DNA from: Cryptomeria japonica
Lineage: Eukaryota; Streptophyta; Pinopsida; Cupressales; Cupressaceae
Length of the DNA: 64,000 bases
Direction: 5' to 3'
Assembly: GCF_030272615.1 (NCBI RefSeq)
Contig: NC_081408.1
Span: 607,546,173 to 607,610,172, forward strand
Part shown: positions 11,869 through 22,066 of the stretch, piece after piece
Numbering within the stretch: the stretch's first letter is position 1
Layout of the letters: each line of letters begins with the position of its first letter
Notes under the pieces: generated by a model
The model's input: only the letters and a program-made list of their open reading frames with translations
Database searches by the model: none
Told to the model about the DNA's origin: nothing
Program-made: the position numbers and the translations under genes

Positions 11869-12883
11869 TGTTAGGTCCCGAAGACAACTGAGAGGGGCGG
11901 GGGGGGGTGAATCAGTTGTCAAATAAATTCAAACCAAAAACCACTTAACCAGCTTAATGCTTAATATCGGTAAACGAGTTAAGTATGTTGGTAGACAGTG
12001 TTAACAGTAAATTGCTATACTGGTAAAGATTAATGCACGAAACATAAATACAAAGTCATCCACAACACATAACACCAATATTTGTACATGGAAACCCTAT
12101 AAGAGGAAAAACCATGGTGGGAAACCTTACCCACAATCAGATGATTCTACTTCAGATAGTAAGTGTACATAGATGGGGTTTGCACATGCAGAAAGGCCAA
12201 TAGCCTAGAGCTCACTGCTCAATCACAAAATGGGAGTCACACTAACTATAGTTGGATGGTTAAATCCAATAAGAATGTACTACACAAAATAGCATCTTCA
12301 TATGCTGAATTTAGTACCGATGTAATGTTGATATGCTTTCATAAAAACCTAGCTTCACCTTCAAATGATGTCTTCGTGTATAGCTCTGTTTAATCTCGCA
12401 TATACCTTCACACAATTCTTTTTCGCATTCCACACTTGATCTTACAAATAAGATCTTACATTTATACCGTAACCTAAGACCAATTTTAATAGGTCAGCTC
12501 TACAAGATATTACAATAAAATCATTTTACAATCAATATAATATCCAATGTAATAACCGATTAAACATGTCGGCTTAATGCATTTACAACAATAATAAATC
12601 ATCTTCATACCATGCCATGCTGATTTGGAAAAGATAAACCTACCGGTGTAACCCTAGGTAGCCCTGGACCTATTTGCCAGTAAAAGCAAATATGCAAGTA
12701 TGAATATACCAATGATTAATTATTCAAAACAAAGTGTCCACATGATGTCTTCGACATTACCAGGTGTCTTCCACATAATTCCAAGTGTCGGTGATCATTA
12801 TATCCTCCTGGTGAACTATATACCAGTAACTGTGCAATAGTTACTTGCTTGCCAGTGAATGCTACTGGATCTCCAGAGTGCTA
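11869..12883 (-). repeat. Copia-2 5' LTR, main part (remainder at 20536-20587)
   Basis: This is the second copy of 6237-7302. It is cut at AGAGTGCTA by NA-1, and the last 52 bp resume after 20535 (GTGTTTTAGTAGGTGTTGAC to ACCAACA). The intact sequence AGAGTGCTAGTGTTTT is preserved in the other LTR at about 7246, which shows the unoccupied target. Total length 1067 bp matches the partner's 1066. Confidence 0.93.
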
Positions 12884-13995
12884 TGATGAATACTAAGAGG
12901 GGGGGGGGGGTGAATTAGTATGCCAAAAACCTTAGCACTTAAACACTTTGCAAGACTAGCAGTAAACCGATAAAATAGTTTAACAGACAAACTAGTTAAC
13001 AAACATGCAAACCAAATAGCTAATAATGCATTTACCCATAGAAGCACAAACACCATAACACAAGATATTTTGCTGTGGAAACCCAAATGGGAAAAACCAT
13101 GGTGAGATGGAACTCACAAGTCACTATCTGCAGAATAGGAACCAGACCAGTTAAGGTCAGACCGGTTAAGGTCTTACAATGTTCTTTACCAAAACAGATC
13201 CTATTAGGAATCTCAATCTCTATTAGGAGACAAGTCCTATTAAAGACTACCTTGCTAGAGGATTTTAGATCCACAGGTGTGAACCACCTTGTTAGAGGAT
13301 TTACAAGAGCCTTTTGGGCCTACCCAGTTAAGGGCTATAGACTTGTCAAAGATGTGAGTAATCAACAAGTGTTTGATCTAGCTAATAGCACTGACTACTC
13401 GGTTAGATCCTTGATAGCTCATTCTTAATGCACTATTGCATTACTTCAATCTTCTACACATTCATAATCTCTCCAACTCCTTAACCAACTTAAACCCTAG
13501 CCACAATGTCAACTATCGCAACAATAATAACAACAGCAACTTAAAACCCTAGACATGATGTCCTTATAAAGGAAATTGATTTCATGTCAGTCCAATAGGA
13601 TTACATTACAATTTCCTAGGTTCAATGAACCTGGACATACTAGGTAATACGTCACAAAAAACATCGCTACAGTGTCAGTCGTCAAACAATTGGTGGGTGG
13701 TAACTCATCACAAAGTACTACTAGTTCATACAAAATGCCGGTTGCCAGTTTGACAAAAATGAAGACTGGTAGAAATGTGTTATGCCGCTTTAATCCCTCG
13801 AACCACTTCAGGTCAACATGTCGCTTAAGACTGGGAAACACATTCTACAAAACATCAACAGTCTAAAGACTATAATACAACATACCGGTTGGAACAAATA
13901 CCGGTTGTGCTTTACCATATACATATAAAGAGGATCTCAATGCAAGTGTGTGTCCATCAATGACAATCACAACATAAACATAAAAAATTCCAACA
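12884..13995 (-). repeat. NA-1 3' LTR (1112 bp)
   Basis: In plus orientation it runs from TGATGAATACTAAGAGG to AAAATTCCAACA. It carries the poly-G module (12897-12910, eleven or so Gs before TGAATTAG), and GGAAACCCAAATGGGAAAAA CC near 13077. It differs from its partner mainly by C/T and G/A changes. A TATA palindrome CCTTATAAAGG lies at 13562-13572. Confidence 0.93.
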
Positions 13996-14535
13996 ATCTC
14001 CCCCTTTGGCATTGATGGCAACACTTAGGAAAATAAAATTTTGACATCTAAGTGTTTTACAACAAAATCATGCCATTAGCAAAATTGCTTCCCCTAAGCA
14101 TATACACTATCCCTTTGACAATACAATGTATAACAATTTTGCATAAAGAGCGTAAACATTGAGATATACAGAGCATATATTCAAAATTTGATTACCAAAT
14201 ACTTCTCTCAATAGAATTCTTCTCCCCCTTTGCCAACAATGACAAAGTACAGCTGAACAACCTTGTTTTCATTTGATATTAAAAATAATAAAATTTTATG
14301 ACAACAAGGAATGATACTTGTCAAACACAGATTTAAAGTCCTACAAGAATTGTTTCATCGACAAAGACCAGGACTCAAGTAGGGAGGTGGCTACTTCTTG
14401 CTCTGTGTACATCTAGGAGACCTATTCTTCCATAGCATCAATTGTGCTCATTTCCTATGTAACAATTAAGGCATCCAGGTTCAGATAGCACTTCTAAAGA
14501 ATTTGCAATCATGGGAGTAGAACCAATTGAAGCTC
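13996..14535 (-). promoter_or_regulatory. NA-1 3' UTR with polypurine tract and duplicate
   Basis: Minus strand GCCAAAGGGGGAGAT abuts the LTR (13996-14012), and a second TTGGCAAAGGGGGAGAAG module lies at 14219-14240, the same arrangement as in the three copia elements. The rest is AT-rich, with a stretch of coding-like but stop-ridden sequence next to ORF2 (14340-14535) that may be its lost C-terminus. Confidence 0.7.
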
Positions 14536-17500
14536 CTACAAATCTCTAGACCAAGTGCTAATCTCTTGCTCCATTTTCGCTAACTGGATATGAGACCGGT
14601 GAACGGTTTGCCCATAAGTTGTGAAGGAATCATAGGGTGTCTTGAATGTGCTCAAGTAGGACAGCAATTCATATTCAATTTTTTGCTTTTGAGCTAGCAC
14701 ATCATCATAGAACAGATGGGGTTGACATATTTTGTTGAGTAGCATATTCCCTTCATCTAGAGCATCCCTTATATCCTTTTGTTCTTTCTTTAGTTTAGTC
14801 TGGAGCTCATTCAACTTTTTCACCAGAGCTATATTAAGAGCCTTTTGATGCTCCTTCTTGACATTAGCCTCTGCTACTTCTTCAAGGCTCTGGACCTGAT
14901 CATCTACTACTGTGCATAGGAGCTTTAGTCTAGCTAGTGATGAATCGGTGTTTGGAAGATTTGTACTAGGTATCAAACCGGTAGGCATATCCATAGCTGC
15001 TTGGATTACATCCTGCTCCTTCTTCCATTGAATGATTTCAAGGCACTCTTGAGCTACCTTGATACTCTGCATTAGCTCCATTTCACTTGTAGACTAGAGA
15101 TCTATAGAACTGGAGAGGTTAGCCGGTTTGGCTTGACTCTTGGTTGCCTTTGGAGTCTCCATCTGGGTGCTCTTCACCACTTCTCTTGCCTTGTCCTCTT
15201 CCACTTTCTTCTTCTCTGCTTCTCTCCTCTTCTCTACTTCCTTGTCCTCCTCAACCTTTTTCTTTTCTACTTCCTTCTTCTTCTCCTATTCCTTATCTTA
15301 TTTTTCCTTCTTCTTCTTTTCATCTTCTAGCTTTTTTTTCTCCTATTCATCCTTCTTCTGCTTCTCCTCTTCATTTTTCTTCTTCTTCTCCTCTTCATCT
15401 TTCTTATTTTTCTCCTCTTCATCTTTTTTCTTTTTCTCCTCTTCATCTTTCTTCTTCTTCTCTTCTTCATCTTTCTTCTTCATCCTTTTTCCTCTTCTCT
15501 TCTTCTTCCTTTTTTTGCTTCTCTTCTTCATCCTTCTTCCTCTTCTCTTCTTCTTCCTTTTTCCTCTGCTCGGCCTCTTTCTTTGCCACTTCTTGTTTGT
15601 CCCCAGCTTTCTTCTTCTGTTTAGCCTATTGCTCTTGACCTATTGCCTTAGATGGTATCTCCTGGGTAACATCTTCTCCGTCTAGGGCATCGACATCAAT
15701 AGTGTCGATCGGTTCATCAACCAGATTTCCTTCATCATCAAATGCTTCATCCAATTTGGATATAACCAGTTCTTTCTTAGCTTGCTGGTTGGATTCAGCC
15801 AATCGATGCATCTTCAGAGTGTCTAGGGCACAAGTGTGTGTATCCTTGAGCACTTCCTTACCTTTTCCTTCCAGTAACAAGAGTCTTCTTCTTCTCATGA
15901 AGAAAAGACCTTTGTATTTTTTCATTACATCGAACAGTTCTGAATTTGATACATCAGGAAAGTGTTCAGCAAAAACTTTTTCTCTTATTTCTTGTTCCTA
16001 CTCTATGGCAATGCACCATTTATTTTCTAAGGACTTATACAAAGAATCTGGTGTTTCAGATGTAATTTCTGAAGGGGACTAGTCATTAACACATAAATAT
16101 TGAATTATTTCTTTTTTCACTGCCTCCTTTTCATCATCATTAAAGTCATCAAAATAATCAATTAAATCATTCAATACTTTTCTCCTAATGTTTTTGATAG
16201 TTCTTTGACAATGTATCAAAGGTTTGTAGGAGGAGATATCAATATTTACTGGTGCAGATGATTCTGGTTCATCCTTTGTCTTCCTCTTTGCTTGACATGT
16301 TTTCTTTGGCTTTTCCTCATACAAGGTTTCTTTTGAGTTTGGAGAGGTGTTCCTTGTCTTCCTCTTTCTCTAGAACACTTTAGCCAGTGTAGCTTTTGAT
16401 TTCTTCTTGGCTGGTGACTGCTTGGTCACTTTTGGAGTTCCAGTAGTAACTAATGTGGATGCTACTAGCACTGCCTTTGCCTTCTTCTTTGCCTGTTCTT
16501 TTTCTTTCATTGCTTGTGGTTCCTCAACCGGTGCTATCCTTTCTAGGTAGGTTCTGGTTCTCTTTGTCTTAGGGTCAAGCAGTGATAAGGGTGAAGGCAT
16601 ACCCTTCCAACATATCATACATCACCTCATAGCCCATTGGCTCCACTTCTTCCTGTCTAGGCTCAATGGCCTCCATTATGCATTTATCTACTTGGATGGT
16701 GAAGTAGATATCATCTTCATATTTCTTGATGATGTCTCTTGATATCCTCACTCTTTGGCTCATCTTCCTTCTGAACTCATCAAAATACTTGTTTAGAATA
16801 TCAAGGTAACCGGTTCCAAGTGCTTCAATGCTTTCATTGATTTGCTTGGTTACCGATTGGTCACCAAACCACTGAACGTCTCCTACTCCTAGGAAGTAGC
16901 CTTGGAAATAGAAGAAAAACCCTACCAGTAGTTGTCCAAACTTGAACCTAAGTGCATTATCCTGTTTGATCACCTTCAGATTCAACAGGAGTTGTCTCTG
17001 CATACCGGTGCACAGATCAAATGATGCATCCCCCTTTATCATCCAGTAAGCAACATTTACTGCTGCAGTAGATACAGAGTTAATCCTGCTAGTTGAGAAT
17101 GTTCAGTATCAAATCACCATACACACATACTTCACCAGATCATCCTTGATAGGATTTACTGTCATGCCTTGTGAGTCACTCATTGAACCAGTGAGCTTGG
17201 CCATTTCATTTTTTCTTACCGTTCTTAGGGCTGGCACTTCCCCTATGTTATAGAATCCAGTGACTGCATGAATTGCCTACAGCATGATGTCATGTGTTCT
17301 TTCCAGGTACATCTTATCACCATGGACTCTGCTCAGAATGATCCTTATGTGATCCTCTGTAAAATCTTCCAAGAAGTAGACAGCATTGTGGAGCTTTTTC
17401 TTCTCCAAAATATTAAATTCCAGTTTGATCTTCTTATCTTTGCTGCAAAATAAACCTAATTGGGTGTGGATAGCTAGAGACCCTAGGTCTTCTATTTTGC

Positions 17501-17639
17501 ATTCTATGTAGTCAAACATTCCCTCTTCTACTATCACACCAACCAGAACTTGTGATAGGGCATTATACTTGGACTTTCATTGAATAAAATTTGCAGACCC
17601 GACAGATGCACTAGAACTGGTATGAGATGCGAAAGCCAT
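14536..17639 (-). pseudogene. NA-1 ORF2: large protein of unknown family
   Basis: Start chosen at the ATG at 17639 (MAFASHTSSSASVG), the first in a long open frame. The frame holds to about 16575 with stops near 17580, 17276 and 17090, shifts by one base near 16600, and shifts again in the repeat near 15540; total about 1000 residues. Layout: N-terminal half of mixed hydrophobic character (VEEGMFDYIECKIEDLG; FGQLLVGFFFYFQGYF), a Lys/Ala-rich basic segment (KEKEQAKKKAKAVL), an acidic helix block (DYFDDFNDDEKEAVKKEII), a Glu/Lys repeat (15340-15560), then a C-terminal coiled coil (KKLNELQTKLKKEQKDIRD). I recognise no protease, RT, integrase or RNase H motif. A distant link to plant transposon-associated proteins is conceivable but only a guess. 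It may be a captured host gene or a structural protein. Confidence 0.7.
15340..15560 (-). repeat. Lys/Glu-coding tandem repeat in NA-1 ORF2
   Basis: Plus strand is almost pure pyrimidine (TTCTTCTTCTCCTCTTCATC units of about 24 bp). On the minus strand it encodes repeats of KKKDEEEKK-type octads, predicted to form a long charged single alpha helix or coiled coil. It is a hot spot for length change, and the ORF2 frame slips here. Confidence 0.85.
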
Positions 17640-18090
17640 GATAGAAACCTTAAGAACTCAAGAAATACCTTTTGAAACATGCAAAATTAGGGCTTGCAGA
17701 TTCTCTTTTACTTCACACTCCGTTAGTTGTTGAATCACCGCTTTGTGTTCTCCACTTGACTGTTTCCAGTTTGAATTTGAATTTCCTTCGCGGTTTCTCA
17801 ATTTCTCTAAATCTCTACTCAAATCACCTTTTCATCGCTCTGCTCTTTGAAAAAATTTTCTTCACTCAAAAACTGATAGTGAGAAATGATTTCAAAAATT
17901 CTTTTAAACATAGTCCTCACCTACCATTATTAATGCTCCTCCATTAGGGCATAAACCCTAATTTCGCCTTTTTACCATTTTCATTCTTCTGCCAAACGAT
18001 AGGTATAACATACCAGTTAAGGTCTTTTATTGGTGAAAACTGAGGGTTTAAAACATTTTTCCGTTTTCTCCCCCTAATCTTTCCTAAAGC
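17640..18090 (-). other. NA-1 spacer between ORF1 and ORF2
   Basis: About 450 bp of AT-rich sequence separates the ORF1 stop from the ORF2 start. I see no conserved coding frame. It may act as an internal leader for ORF2 or be an intron, but no splice pair stands out. Confidence 0.4.
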
Positions 18091-19368
18091 TTAGTTTGTG
18101 GGTTTCATGATTTCCACACTAGGTGCAGAAATCGGTTCCTCTTGTAACACTGCTGGTTTCTTCTTCCAGGTTTTGTTCATATCCACTTGAACAGTGTCAA
18201 CATCAATGTCTCCTTCTAGAGTGACTGGTATATCTTCAGATATGCTCTTTCTTGATCTACAGAATCTAGCAATGTGACCCGATTTGTTGCAGTGATAGCA
18301 GACCAATCCAGTTGCTCTCCATGGTCCATTATCCATGTTTCCATTCTTCCTTCTGCATGTTGCAGCAATATGACCATGACCATGATAGATCATACAATTT
18401 TCTCTCCATCCTATTGCCGCTTGATAACCACCACTTCTTGACTGATGATTGAAGGCATTAAACCGGTTGTGATTCTGATTCACAAAAGCTTCAGGACCTA
18501 CTCTTTGTGTCCTCTAATAATATCTTCTAGCATTATTCATAACAGACCTGCACTCAGATGCTTTATGCCCATACTTGTTGCATACATAATAGTTACCATC
18601 AAATCTATAGGGTCTAGGCTTATCATTTAGGAAATAAGGAAAATTGTTGTAAGTTTTACTCCTACACACATTAGCAGTATGTCCTTCTTTAAGACAGTTG
18701 AAACAAACAGGTTTAAAATTTTGCTTCCCTTTATCCTTTGATGTCAGTTGTTTCTTTGATGCTCTAGCATTTGTACCAGAGGTCTCACCTTCCTCATGAC
18801 TAGAATAACCAAGTCCATTGGTATTCTTGACCGGTTTGGCAAATTCAAGCTTTTGCTCTAGCTTGATAGTACTTTTGCTAAACTTAGCAAGTATTTCCTT
18901 TGACTCAGAGAGTTCTCTAAAAATAGCAGCATTTTTTTCCAAGAGGTTTTCATTCTCAGATATGGTAGTGTTCATTTCTCCTTGCATGTCTTCCTTTTCC
19001 ACCTTGCTTGCATGGAGTTGAGCATTTAGGTCACTCATCTCTTGTTTCAACTTGGAGATCTCAAAATCTCTTTCTTTCACTAGGTCTTCAGCTTTTCTCC
19101 GGTTCTCAAGCTCTTGACACATCTAGATAGTCAGTCCTTCCAACTCCTTTCTTAGGTTGGAGTTTGATTCATTCAACTTATTTACTTCTGCAATTAGGGC
19201 TTCCATATTTGCTTCATCTACATAACTATTTTCAGATAGCTCCATCAACTTTTCTGCATGTTATCTCCTTTTTGCTTGAGATGACTTGTATTTGACCATA
19301 AGATCATCATAGGCTTGCCTAGACTAAGTGAGCCATTGAGTAAGTTCCCTCAAGGTGTATTCCACCAT
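18091..19368 (-). pseudogene. NA-1 ORF1: coiled-coil, multi-CCHC gag-like protein
   Basis: Start at ATG 19368 (MVEYTLREL), close to the primer site; the frame then holds to 18091 (about 425 codons) with in-frame stops near 19328, 19263, 19125 and 18514. Residues about 60-190 form a heptad-rich coiled coil (LIAEVNKLNESNSNLRKELE; ISKLKQEMSDLNAQL). Four zinc knuckles follow: CFNCLKEGHTANVC intact, then YYVCNKYGHKASEC with its first Cys changed, CMIYHGHGHIAATC with its second Cys changed, and CYHCNKSGHIARFC intact. The usual copia gag helical domain is not evident. It could bind element RNA and join a helper's particle through the coiled coil; this role is inferred. Confidence 0.82.
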
Positions 19369-19404
19369 GTCTCTTTCGAAGTGGTTAAACTTATGAAAAG
19401 GTAG

Positions 19405-19418
19405 GCTTTGATACCAAT
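19405..19418 (-). other. NA-1 primer binding site (initiator Met-tRNA)
   Basis: Minus strand AATTGGTATCAAAGCC directly follows the LTR end. It is the same primer block as in Copia-2, including the G-to-A variant, and supports use of the same replication machinery. Confidence 0.88.
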
Positions 19419-20530
19419 TGATGAATGCTAAGAGGGGAGGGTTTGAATTAGCATGCCAAAAACCATAGCACTTAAACACTTTGCAAGACTAGCAGTAAAC
19501 CGGTAAAACAGTTTAATAGACAAACTAGTTAACAAACATGCAAACCAAATAGCTAATAATGCATTTGCCCATCTAAGCACAAACACCATAACACAAGATA
19601 TTTTGACGTGGAAACCCAAATGAGAAAAACCACGGTGAGATGGAACTCACAAGTCACTATCTACAGAATAAGAACCAGACCAGTTAAGGTCAAACCGGTT
19701 AAGGTCTTACAGTGTTATTTACCAGAACAAATCCTATTAGGAATCTCAATCTCTATTAGGAGACAAGTCCTATTAAAGACTACCTTGCTAGAGGATTTTA
19801 GATCCACAGGTGTGAACCACCTTGTTAAAGGATTTACAAGAGTTTTTTGGGCCTACCCGCTTAAGGGCTACAGACTTGTCAAAGATGTGAGTAATCAATA
19901 AGTGTTTGATCTAGCTAATAGCACTGACTACTCGGTTAGATCCTTGATAGCTCATTTTTAATGCACTATTGCATTACTTCAGTCTTCTACACATTCATAG
20001 TCTCTCCAACTCCTTAACCACCTTAAACCCTAGCCGCAACGTCAACTATCACAACAACAATAACAACAACAACCTAAAACCTTAGACATGATTTCCTTAT
20101 AAAGGAAATTGATTTCATGTTGGTCCAATAGGATTACATTACATTTTCCTAGGTTCAATGAACCTAGACATACTAGGTAATACATCACAAAAAGCATCGC
20201 TACAGTGTCGACACCGTCAAATAATCGGTGGGTGGTAACTCATCACAAAGTACTACCGGTTCATAAAAAATGCCAGTTGTTGATTTGACAAAAATGAAGA
20301 CTAGTAGAAATGTGTTATGTCGCTTTAATCCCTCAAACCGCTTGAGGTCAACATGCCGCTTTAGACTAGGAAACACATTCTACAAAACATCAATAGTCTA
20401 AAGACTATAATACAACATACCGGTTCGAACAAATACTGGTTGTGCTTTACCATATGCATATAAAGAGGATCTCAATGCAAGTGTGTGTCCATCAATGACA
20501 ATCACAACATAAACATAAAAAATGCCAACA
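19419..20530 (-). repeat. NA-1 5' LTR (1112 bp) with promoter
   Basis: This is the promoter copy for the minus-strand transcript. It has the same length as 12884-13995. The TATA candidate is the palindrome CCTTATAAAGG (20095-20105), about 425 bp into the LTR from its 5' end (minus strand). The poly-G module is damaged here (GGGGAGGGTTTGAATTAG), unlike the 3' copy. Confidence 0.92.
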
Positions 20531-20587
20531 TGCTAGTGTTTTAGTAGGTGTTGACATCAATGACAAAACCATACCAAAATACCAACA

Positions 20588-22000
20588 AATGGCAATAGTA
20601 TTGTCACAGAATATAGTTACTGGCTCGGTAACTTTCTCATTTATACCTTCCAACAGTTGTTTGATCCATGGTATGCTAGTGCAATTCAATGTTGCAGCAA
20701 TGTATTCAGCTTTTGTTGTTGACTGTGAAACACATCCTTGTTTCTTGCTAATCCAACTCACTAGTCTTTCTCTTAAAAAGAAAGCTCCTCCACTTGTGCT
20801 TTTCTTTTCATCAATGTTGCCTGCCCAATCAGCATCAGTATAAACTTTTAAATCAAAGTAATTTCCTTTCTGATATACTAAGCAATAATCCTCAGTGCCT
20901 TTCAAGTATCTAAAAATTCTCTTGATTGTTGTCATGTGTGTTTCCTTAGGATCTGCAGAGAATCTTGCAACTATACCTACTGCATGTGCTATGTCTGGCC
21001 TGTTGTGAACAACATATTGTAACTTTCTAATCATGGATCGGTAAACTATCTCATCAATAGATGCAGATTCATCATTCTTTGATAGTTTATAGTTGGTAGT
21101 CATAGGAGTACTTACTAGTTTTGAATCCTCTATTCCAAATTTCTTCAAGATTTCCTTTATGTACTTGGATTGAGTAATGAAAATCTCATCTTTCATTTGC
21201 AGTATCTGTAAACCTATAAAATACTTTATCTCACCAATTAATGACATCTCAAATTCTTTTCTCATTTCATTTCCAAAGTTCTTACATAGAGAGTCATTTC
21301 CACAAAAGATAATATCATCAACAAATATGGCTGAGATTAGTATTCCATTTTCATCATTCTTCATGTACATATTGTTGTTTTCATTTGTCCTTATAAAACC
21401 AATCTTGATTAGATAAGAATGCAATCTTTCATACCATGCTCTAGGTGCTTGTTTCAGACCATATAAAGCTTTATTCAATTTACATACCTGATCTTTATTC
21501 TTGTCTTCAACAAATCCTTTAGGTTGTTCAATAAAAACTTCTTCTTCTAATATACCATTCAGAAATGCAGATTTGACATCCATTTGATACACCTTGAAAT
21601 TCTTGTATGCAGCATATGCCAACAATGTTCTTACTCCTTCAAGTCTTACCACAGGTGCAAAAGTCTCACCATAATCAATTCCTTCTTCTTGGGCATAACC
21701 TTTGCAAACTAGTCTTGCTTTATTTCAATTGACCTCACCTTTTTCATTCAGCTTGTTTCTGAAAATCCACTTTGTACTGATTACATTTTTGTCCTTCGGT
21801 CTTGGGATTAGAATCCATGTGTCATTCTTCTTGATTTGATCAATCTCTTCTATCATAGAATTTATCCAATCTTCACTGTTAAATGCCTCTTTCACTATTC
21901 TCGGCTCAACTTCAGATATTAGACATGTGTTTTGTCTCAGCTTGTTCCTTGTCATTACTGCATCATCTTTATCTCCTATAATCTGACTTGATGCATGATT
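20588..22000 (-). pseudogene. Copia-1 reverse transcriptase and RNase H (N-terminal part)
   Basis: Open reading from about 21955 (pre-RT WINSMIEEIDQIKKNDTW) with a stop at 21725, then [43 protein letters not shown], the catalytic [27 protein letters not shown] and RNase H with [16 protein letters not shown] and IFCDNTIAI. Frame is intact over nearly all of RT-RNase H, then runs directly into the Copia-2 LTR. The missing C-terminus lies at 6016-6236. Confidence 0.92.
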
Positions 22001-22066
22001 TCTTCTGACATACTTGGCTAATACAGGCTTGGTAGGCTATGTATGATCTTCTTCATCACTTGGTAA

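Larger units (their letters stand above)
12884..20530 (-). mobile_element. NA-1: pol-less (non-autonomous) LTR retrotransposon with two long ORFs
   Basis: The element is bounded by two 1112-bp LTRs (12884-13995 and 19419-20530) and a perfect TSD TGCTA (12879-12883 and 20531-20535), with Met-tRNA primer site and polypurine tract in the right places on the minus strand. The interior (5.4 kb) encodes ORF1 (coiled coil with CCHC knuckles, 19368-18091) and ORF2 (about 1000 residues, unrecognised, 17639-14536). I searched both strands for DSG protease, integrase HTDLCGP/SDxGGEF, RT FVDD and RNase H motifs and found none. It therefore depends on enzymes from another element. LTR ends TGTTGGCATT... 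are shared with Copia-1. It is the youngest layer in its nest. Confidence 0.88.
6237..20587 (-). mobile_element. Copia-2: Ty1/copia element, interrupted by NA-1
   Basis: The element has LTRs at 6237-7302 and at 11869-12883 plus 20536-20587, split by NA-1. The TSD is AATGG, perfect, at 6232-6236 and 20588-20592. Internal gag-pol runs on the minus strand from 11811 to 7660. It is about 6.7 kb without NA-1 and belongs to the same family as Copia-3 (32136-38924): LTRs and proteins align throughout. It inserted into the RNase H of Copia-1. Coding sequence is interrupted by stops, a small number of frameshifts and a gag knuckle lacking two cysteines. Confidence 0.93.

Noticed and set aside
12862-13274. 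Minus-strand ORFs in the NA-1 LTR (repeated near 19428-19619)
   Set aside because: They lie inside LTRs, are recurrent only because the LTR is repeated, and show no domain.
15133-15685. Plus-strand ORFs rich in Ser/Phe/Leu
   Set aside because: They are the antisense of the Lys/Glu repeat of NA-1 ORF2; low complexity alone keeps them open.
20492-20587. Extended C-terminus of the Copia-1 RNase H ORF
   Set aside because: After FCDNTIAI the reading enters the Copia-2 LTR; the true C-terminus is at 6016-6236.
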